From Butyricicoccus sp. (GTDB lineage: Bacteria > Bacillota > Clostridia > Oscillospirales > Butyricicoccaceae), in contig JAUMSA010000270.1 in NCBI GenBank assembly GCA_031293105.1, forward strand, positions 1-18,951: DNA of 18,951 bases, in the 5' to 3' direction. The notes below the pieces were generated by a model. The model saw only the letters and a list, made by a program, of their open reading frames with translations, had not been told where the DNA came from and searched no databases. Of the stretch, positions 14,642 through 18,951 are shown one piece after another (positions within the stretch are counted from its first letter, which is position 1; every line of letters starts with the position of its first letter). Both the position numbers and the translations under genes were made by a program.

Positions 14642-15745
14642 ATGAAACACCAAAAGATACCGGCAGCGGCCGCGCTTTTGTTCTTTGCCGCGCTGATTTT
14701 CGGGGCCGATGCGGCCCGCGAAGGGGCCAAATACGGCTTATCGCTCGCGTTTGGCACAGCCATCCCGGCCCTGTTTCCGTTCTTTGTGGCCAGTTCCCTG
14801 CTCAGCCAGACCGGCGTGCTGGCCGCCCTGGGCCGCGCCTGCGCGCGGCCGATGTGGCGTCTGTATGGCCTGCCCGGCGATGCCGCCGGGGCGCTGGTTC
14901 TGGGACTGACCGGCGGCTATCCGGTCGGCGCGTCGGCAGTCGCCGACCTGCGCCGGGACGGCCGTCTGGACACCGCCCAAGCCAGCCGTCTACTCGGTTT
15001 CTGCAACAACACCGGCCCGGCCTTTATTGTGGGCGTCTGCGGTGCCGGGGTATTGGGCTCGGTCCGAACCGGGCTGCTGCTCTACGCCATCCATATCGCT
15101 GCGGCGCTGCTGGTCGGCCTGGTGATGACCCATCCGGGCCACGGTCCGACGCCAGCGAATCGGTTCCAGCCGCGTGTCCCTGTTCCCTTTTCGCAGGCGC
15201 TGGTCACCGCCTGCGAAAAAGCCGCGCACACCAGCATCCAGGTCGCGGCCTTTTTGACTCTGTTTGCCGTTTTGGCTGCCCTGGCCGAACAAAGTGGCCT
15301 ACTCCCGGCTTTGGCCGGGCTGCTGGCCCCCGTGTGCACACTGGCCGGGATGCCTGAGGAAGCCGCCTGGCCGCTCCTCTACGGCGCGCTCGAACTGACC
15401 CGAGGGCTTGCCGTGCTGCCCGAGGCCGCGCTGGACAGCCATTTTGTGCTGCCGGTCGCGAGTTTCTTGCTGGCCTTTGGCGGCCTGTCGGTCTGGTGTC
15501 AGTCCATGAGCGTCATCGCCGGAACCCGGCTATCGCTCGCCTGCCTAGCCTTGGGCAAGGTGCTGCACGCGCTGTTTGCCGCCGCGCTCGCGGTCTTGTG
15601 CGGGGCCGTCCTCCCCCATGCTGTGCCCGCCTTCGCGCCTTTGGAAATCCAGCTTCCAACCGTGCCTGTATGGGTACGTTGGGCGGTACTTGTCATGATT
15701 TTGTTAACAATCACCTATGGAAAACACCGCCGCCATACGGTATAA
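14642..15745 (+). CDS. ylbJ: YlbJ-like sporulation integral membrane protein
   Basis: 367 residues, highly hydrophobic, with about 8-10 TM helices. Motifs typical of the YlbJ / nucleoside-recognition (Gate) group are FGTAIPALFPFFVASSLLSQ, LGLTGGYPVGASAVADL, LGFCNNTGPAFIVGVCG, then a second half with LELTRGLA and LAFGGLSVWCQSMSV. YlbJ is made under sigma-E in Bacillus and needed for normal spores. Its transported substrate is unknown. ATG 14642 has GGGAGG (14629-14634) 7 bases away. ATG 14636 would leave 1 base, and the longer frame from 14576 would start upstream of the predicted promoter. The ylbJ name rests on motifs and context. Confidence 0.85.
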   Translation: MKHQKIPAAAALLFFAALIFGADAAREGAKYGLSLAFGTAIPALFPFFVASSLLSQTGVLAALGRACARPMWRLYGLPGDAAGALVLGLTGGYPVGASAVADLRRDGRLDTAQASRLLGFCNNTGPAFIVGVCGAGVLGSVRTGLLLYAIHIAAALLVGLVMTHPGHGPTPANRFQPRVPVPFSQALVTACEKAAHTSIQVAAFLTLFAVLAALAEQSGLLPALAGLLAPVCTLAGMPEEAAWPLLYGALELTRGLAVLPEAALDSHFVLPVASFLLAFGGLSVWCQSMSVIAGTRLSLACLALGKVLHALFAAALAVLCGAVLPHAVPAFAPLEIQLPTVPVWVRWAVLVMILLTITYGKHRRHTV

Positions 15746-15746
15746 T
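15718..15746 (+). promoter_or_regulatory. Candidate promoter inside the ylbJ stop, for the Cys protein and carboxypeptidase
   Basis: TGGAAA (15718-15723), a 17-bp spacer and a perfect TATAAT (15741-15746) that overlaps the ylbJ stop codon. CATACGGT (15734-15741) in the same place resembles a sigma-E -10, but its -35 region is poor. The start near 15753 places two hairpins in the leader. Confidence 0.55.
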
Positions 15747-15749
15747 GAA

Positions 15750-15769
15750 AATGTTCCTTGAAAAACATT
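15750..15769 (+). repeat. Leader inverted repeat
   Basis: AATGTT (15750-15755) and AACATT (15764-15769) are perfect inverted arms with an 8-base loop. The repeat lies between the -10 box and the terminator-like hairpin. It could be a small RNA hairpin or an operator at the start site. Confidence 0.35.
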
Positions 15770-15807
15770 GTGAGCGCGGGCCGCTGGGCGCCGTGCTCAC
15801 TTTTCTT
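15770..15807 (+). terminator. Intrinsic terminator or attenuator between ylbJ and the Cys-protein gene
   Basis: A 10-bp stem, GTGAGCGCGG (15770-15779) with CCGTGCTCAC (15791-15800) including one G-T pair, an 11-base loop and then TTTTCTT. It would end the ylbJ transcript. Since the candidate promoter at 15718-15746 lies upstream of it, that transcript must read through, so it may act as an attenuator. Confidence 0.65.
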
Positions 15808-15825
15808 CACCATGGAGGCTTTGCC

Positions 15826-16062
15826 ATGTTTCGAAATAAATTGTTCCGGCGGGATATCGAGCCGCGCTGCGCCTATTGCACGCGCGCCAATGTGCTCGAT
15901 GAATCACGTATGACCTGCCGCAAACGCGGCATCGTGCCCGCCAGCGGCAGTTGCCGTTCGTTCCGCTATGACCCCATCCGGCGCATCCCGCCCAAGCCAG
16001 CCGTGCTGCGCACCAACTTTTCTGACGCTGATTTCCATTTGGAGGAATATGATGAAACGTAA
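15826..16062 (+). CDS. Small four-cysteine (zinc-ribbon-like) protein
   Basis: 78 residues. Four cysteines are arranged C15-x2-C18-x12-C31-x11-C43, in RCAYCTRANVLD, MTCRKRGIV and GSCRSFRYDP. This suggests a small zinc site. A basic, proline-rich stretch YDPIRRIPPKP and an acidic tail follow. I recognise it as a conserved clostridial small protein without known function. ATG 15826 is chosen because GGAGG (15814-15818) lies 7 bases upstream. An in-frame ATG at 15745, overlapping the ylbJ stop as TAATG, has no ribosome site. Its end overlaps the carboxypeptidase start by 11 bases, so the two are translationally coupled. Confidence 0.8.
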   Translation: MFRNKLFRRDIEPRCAYCTRANVLDESRMTCRKRGIVPASGSCRSFRYDPIRRIPPKPAVLRTNFSDADFHLEEYDET

Positions 16063-17422
16063 CCTCACCCGCCAGTTGGTCGTGGCCTTCCTGGCGATCT
16101 TTGTGTTTGTCTGCTATGCAACGCCGGGCGCTTCGGCCCTGGTCGACCCCAACCCGCAGGCCGAGGCCGCTTTTTTGGCCGACCCGGAAAGCGGATTTGT
16201 CCTATATGAAAAGAACGCCGACCAAAAACAGTACCCGGCATCGACCACCAAGATCATGACCGCCCTGTTGGTGCTCGAAAATGTGGACGACCTGAATGCG
16301 CTCGTGGAAGTAACCGAGGACGATTTCAAAGGCGTGGACGCCGATACCTCCAAGGCCGGATTTATGGTCGGGGAACAAGTCCCGGTGATCGACCTGCTGT
16401 ATGGCCTGATGCTGCCGTCCGGCAACGAGGCGGCCAACACGCTGGCGCGCTATGTCGGCGGGTCGATTGATGACTTTGTCAAGATGATGAACGACCGCGC
16501 CGAGGAACTGGGCTGTAAAAACACCCATTTCGCCAATCCGAACGGTCTGCACGACGACAACCACTACACCACGGCCCGCGACCTATATAAGATCACCTGC
16601 CAGGCCATGAAGGACGAAACCTTCCAGGACATCGTCAGCACTGCGCAAAAGACCCTGAGCGAAACCAACATGACCCCGCAGCGCGGCAAGGCGCTCAAGG
16701 TATACACGACCAATATGCTCATTTACAGCCGCAACCAGCCGGAATATTATGCCTTTGCCAACGGCATCAAGACCGGCCACACCTCCCAGGCGGGGTATTG
16801 TCTGGTTGCCTCTGCCAAAAAGGGCGGCGGCAATCTGATTTCGGTCATGCTCGGCTGCGAAAAGCCAGAGGGCGCCACCCAGCCCCTTACTTTCAGCGAA
16901 ACCAAGAACCTCTTTGAGTGGGGTTATGAAAACTTCGACAGCATGGAATTGGTCGAAGAAGGCGAAACGGTCGAACAGATTGAAGTGCGCTTGTCCACCG
17001 AAGAGGACAAGCTGGTGCTGGTGACCGACGGCAGCCTGTCGGGTACGGTGCCCAAGGACATCGACCTGTCCAAGGTCGAGCGCACCATTGACGTACCCAA
17101 GTCAGTGGACGCTCCCATCAAATCCGGCCAGAAGATCGGCACCATGAGCATCAGCTACAACGGTGTAGATTACGGCACGGTCAACCTGGTGGCCCTCAGC
17201 GATGTTTCCCGCTCGGAAGTGCTGTATTATGCCGATAAGATCGAGCATTTCTTCCAAAGCACGGTGTTTAAAATCCTGGTGCTGGTCATCATCCTGCTGT
17301 TCTTCCTGTACTTTGCCCTTCTGATTTTGCGCACGCGCCGCAAAAAGAAGCGCCGTCAGCAGATGATGCGCTCCAAGCAAGCCCGTTACCGCGATTATGA
17401 CAAACGCGACCGGCACGATTAA
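16052..17422 (+). CDS. D-alanyl-D-alanine carboxypeptidase (S11, PBP5/DacA family)
   Basis: 456 residues. It trims the terminal D-Ala from peptidoglycan pentapeptides outside the membrane. The signal peptide (1-29) has basic MKRNLTRQ and ends ASA before LVDPN. The active site is complete: S64-x2-K67 (STTK), S123-G-N125 and K240-T-G. A PBP5-type beta-rich C-terminal domain (about 300-400) precedes a TM helix at about 407-430 (KILVLVIILLFFLYFALLIL) and a very basic cytoplasmic tail (RRKKKRRQQ). This is a real TM anchor rather than the amphipathic helix of E. coli PBP5. ATG 16052 is preferred to 16049 because GGAGG (16041-16045) is 6 bases away. Location next to sporulation genes suggests, but does not show, a role in spore cortex. 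It could be DacF- or DacB-like. Confidence 0.92.
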   Translation: MKRNLTRQLVVAFLAIFVFVCYATPGASALVDPNPQAEAAFLADPESGFVLYEKNADQKQYPASTTKIMTALLVLENVDDLNALVEVTEDDFKGVDADTSKAGFMVGEQVPVIDLLYGLMLPSGNEAANTLARYVGGSIDDFVKMMNDRAEELGCKNTHFANPNGLHDDNHYTTARDLYKITCQAMKDETFQDIVSTAQKTLSETNMTPQRGKALKVYTTNMLIYSRNQPEYYAFANGIKTGHTSQAGYCLVASAKKGGGNLISVMLGCEKPEGATQPLTFSETKNLFEWGYENFDSMELVEEGETVEQIEVRLSTEEDKLVLVTDGSLSGTVPKDIDLSKVERTIDVPKSVDAPIKSGQKIGTMSISYNGVDYGTVNLVALSDVSRSEVLYYADKIEHFFQSTVFKILVLVIILLFFLYFALLILRTRRKKKRRQQMMRSKQARYRDYDKRDRHD

Positions 17423-17458
17423 AAAAAGCATGGCTCCTTTTTGGAGCCATGCTTTTTT
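17422..17458. terminator. Bidirectional terminator between the carboxypeptidase and TauE genes
   Basis: A perfect 16-bp stem, AAAAAAGCATGGCTCC (17422-17437) with GGAGCCATGCTTTTTT (17443-17458), loop TTTTT. It overlaps both stop codons of the convergent genes and serves both strands. Confidence 0.96.
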
Positions 17459-18204
17459 CATGCGTGTAAAATCAGTGCCTTGACCAGGGTGCTGACGCCG
17501 CCCAGAATAAAAATCCAAATGATGAATTTGCGGATGTTGCTTTCCCCGATGTGTTTGTCGATCTGGCTGCCGATAAACATGCCGCAGGCCGCAGCTGGGA
17601 TGGTCACCGCCGTGATCTGCAAGGTAAAGAACGTAAACACGCCGGTGACGATGTAGACAATCGTGCGCACGAAATTCTCCACCAGGAAGACAAAGCAGGT
17701 ATTGGCGCGGAAGGCATGTCGGTCGGTGGACGAGCGCTCCAGATAGATGACAAACAGCAGGTTGATGCCAAACAGGCCGGCGGTCACACCGGACAGGAAG
17801 CACATGATGGCTTTGATGACCGGATTGGGCTGAAACTTCTTGGCCTTATCGCGGGTCAGCATTTCCACGCCCAGCCCGATAATCAGAAGGCCCAGGATGA
17901 CTTTAATAATCCACGGCGCGCCAAGTTTGAGCAGCAGCGTGCCGGGGATGATGCCGAGCAGCACCCACAGGGCAATGGTTGCCACGATCTTAAAGCAGAA
18001 ATTTTTCCGGTTTTTCAGAACGATGTAGGCATTTAAAATCAGCGAAACCGGCAGAAGTCCGGGGGTGATATCCCGGTTATCCAGCTTTAACGCCAGCAGT
18101 GGATTGGAGATCAGCGGATCGCCGAACCCCGCCAGCCCTTTGACGACAAAGGCGCAGGCCACGATGATAAAAATATAACATCCAAGCGAAAATGTCATAG
18201 TCAT
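17458..18204 (-). CDS. TauE/SafE-family membrane permease
   Basis: 248 residues with about 7-8 TM helices. The N-terminal helix runs into VVKGLAGFGDPLISNPLLAL, and the repeat in the second half is LSGVTAGLFGINLLFVIYLE. Both are typical of the TauE/SafE (DUF81) family, which exports or imports small organic anions such as sulfite, sulfoacetate or other sulfonates. The substrate here is not readable from the sequence. It follows the GntR regulator gene by 23 bases, with GAGGGG about 8 bases before ATG 18204. The pair is therefore probably co-transcribed and ligand-controlled. The stop overlaps the terminator. Confidence 0.88.
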   Translation of the reverse strand: MTMTFSLGCYIFIIVACAFVVKGLAGFGDPLISNPLLALKLDNRDITPGLLPVSLILNAYIVLKNRKNFCFKIVATIALWVLLGIIPGTLLLKLGAPWIIKVILGLLIIGLGVEMLTRDKAKKFQPNPVIKAIMCFLSGVTAGLFGINLLFVIYLERSSTDRHAFRANTCFVFLVENFVRTIVYIVTGVFTFFTLQITAVTIPAAACGMFIGSQIDKHIGESNIRKFIIWIFILGGVSTLVKALILHA

Positions 18205-18227
18205 AATGTTTCCCCCTCTTTTTGCGC

Positions 18228-18890
18228 TTACTTATACAAAAAATAAAAATCCCGCAGCAGTGCTTTGGTGCTCTCGATCACATCCTCCAGATGCGCCCGC
18301 ATGGCCTGCTCAGCGCGGTCGGGATCGCCATCGCGCACGGCATCCAAAATCGCCTGGTGCTGTTCGATCGACCGCGCAATCCGCTGGGCACTGTGCCGGT
18401 TGTGCAGTACGGTCGTGCGCCCGCACTGCCGGATGATGCAATCCAGATAGCTCACCAGCCGCTGGTTGAAGCTCGCCTTGGCCAGATCGATGTGAAACGC
18501 ATCCTCATATTCCGTGTTGTCGTAAGCGCCTTCGGCAAACATCTGGCGGTGCATTTTCAGATGATACGTCATCTGCTCCAAGTCCTCCGGCCGGCGCCGC
18601 TCGGCAGCCAGCCGAACAAAATGCCCTTCGAGCGCTTCGCGAATCTCATACAGTTCCAGCGTATCGCTCAGGCCAATCTTGGAAACGACCGCCCCGCGGT
18701 CGGGCAAGATATCGACATACCCTTCAAAGTGCAGACGTTTAAGGGCATCCTTGACCGGGGTGCGGCTGATGGACAACTGCTCGCTCAAATCCCGCTCGGA
18801 CAGCGAGGTCCCCGGTGGATAATCATTGGACAAAATCTTTTTCCGGATGGCTTCATACGCCAAATCGGTCTTATTTTGTTTTTGGGCCAT
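18228..18890 (-). CDS. GntR-family regulator, FCD (FadR-type) subgroup
   Basis: 220 residues from ATG 18890. Residues about 6-70 are the winged HTH: AYEAIRKKILSNDYPPGTSL, SERDLSEQLSISRTPVKDAL, LHFEGYVDILPDRGAVV. Residues about 75-210 are the all-helical FCD effector domain (LYEIREALEGHFVRLAAERR) with likely metal-binding D/H residues in EDAFHIDLAKA, EQHQAILDAVRDGD and RAHLEDV. Such regulators bind small carboxylates. ATG 18890 is preferred to GTG 18899 because GAGGTG sits 6 bases upstream. It probably controls itself and the TauE gene behind it, through the palindrome at 18907-18921. Confidence 0.92.
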   Translation of the reverse strand: MAQKQNKTDLAYEAIRKKILSNDYPPGTSLSERDLSEQLSISRTPVKDALKRLHFEGYVDILPDRGAVVSKIGLSDTLELYEIREALEGHFVRLAAERRRPEDLEQMTYHLKMHRQMFAEGAYDNTEYEDAFHIDLAKASFNQRLVSYLDCIIRQCGRTTVLHNRHSAQRIARSIEQHQAILDAVRDGDPDRAEQAMRAHLEDVIESTKALLRDFYFLYK

Positions 18891-18906
18891 GGCCTTCACC
18901 TCTTTT

Positions 18907-18921
18907 CATTCCACTGGAATG
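18907..18921. promoter_or_regulatory. Candidate GntR operator (15-bp palindrome)
   Basis: CATTCCACTGGAATG is a perfect palindrome around a central C. It sits 16 bases upstream of the regulator ATG. A further half-site GGAAT lies at 18927-18931. On the minus strand TATGAT (18950-18945) could be a -10, placing the palindrome just downstream of the start site. Autoregulation is inference. Confidence 0.5.
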
Positions 18922-18951
18922 CCACCGGAATTTTTACTTGTTCTATCATAG

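Noticed and set aside
15496..15825. Long upstream extension of the small Cys protein
   Set aside because: Most of it reads through the ylbJ gene out of frame. The strong ribosome site belongs to ATG 15826.
1..18951. Search for CRISPR arrays, insertion sequences, phage genes and riboswitches
   Set aside because: No repeated spaced units, transposase motifs, long terminal repeats or recognisable riboswitch cores were seen. Intergenic gaps are short and explained by promoters and terminators.

Overview
The window looks like chromosome of a GC-rich, endospore-forming clostridium (Oscillospirales-like Firmicute). The evidence is strong AGGAGG-type ribosome binding sites, near-consensus sigma-A promoters, compact intrinsic terminators, occasional GTG/TTG starts, and a cluster of sporulation genes (yqfC, yqfD, a ylbJ-like gene) with a nearby PhoH-type ATPase and a D-Ala-D-Ala carboxypeptidase. 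Species assignment is inference. I see no phage, transposon, CRISPR array or toxin system. Coding density is very high, and the longest gene-free stretch is the 262-bp divergent promoter region at 7858-8119.

Layout. (1) 79-4435, plus strand: a two-gene operon encoding an MMPL/RND exporter and an overlapping secreted coiled-coil protein. It ends at a bidirectional terminator (4441-4483). (2) 4482-7857, minus strand: a four-gene operon in the order trmB, TIGR01212-type radical SAM gene, Ca/Na antiporter gene, EFR1-type flavodoxin-ferredoxin gene. (3) 8120-10963, plus strand: malQ and a HAD phosphatase-LUD fusion gene, started by a perfect-consensus promoter that carries an inverted repeat over its -10 box. 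(4) 11063-11695: an XRE regulator with a membrane domain. (5) 11784-11859: tRNA-Gly(GCC) with its own promoter and terminator. (6) 11941-14549, minus strand: yqfC-yqfD-phoH. (7) 14642-17422, plus strand: a ylbJ-like gene, a small four-cysteine protein gene, and an S11 carboxypeptidase gene. (8) 17458-18890, minus strand: a GntR/FCD regulator gene followed by a TauE/SafE permease gene, with a 15-bp palindrome upstream as a likely operator.

Working together. The yqfC-yqfD and ylbJ-like genes diverge from an intergenic region in which one 8-bp element (TGATATGC) can be read as the -35 of a sigma-E promoter on both strands, each with a 14-bp spacer to a sigma-E-like -10. This would fire both mother-cell transcripts from one shared site. 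The MMPL protein and its coiled-coil partner look like an envelope export pair of unknown cargo and are the best candidate for an undescribed system. The HAD-LUD fusion is the most unusual single polypeptide.
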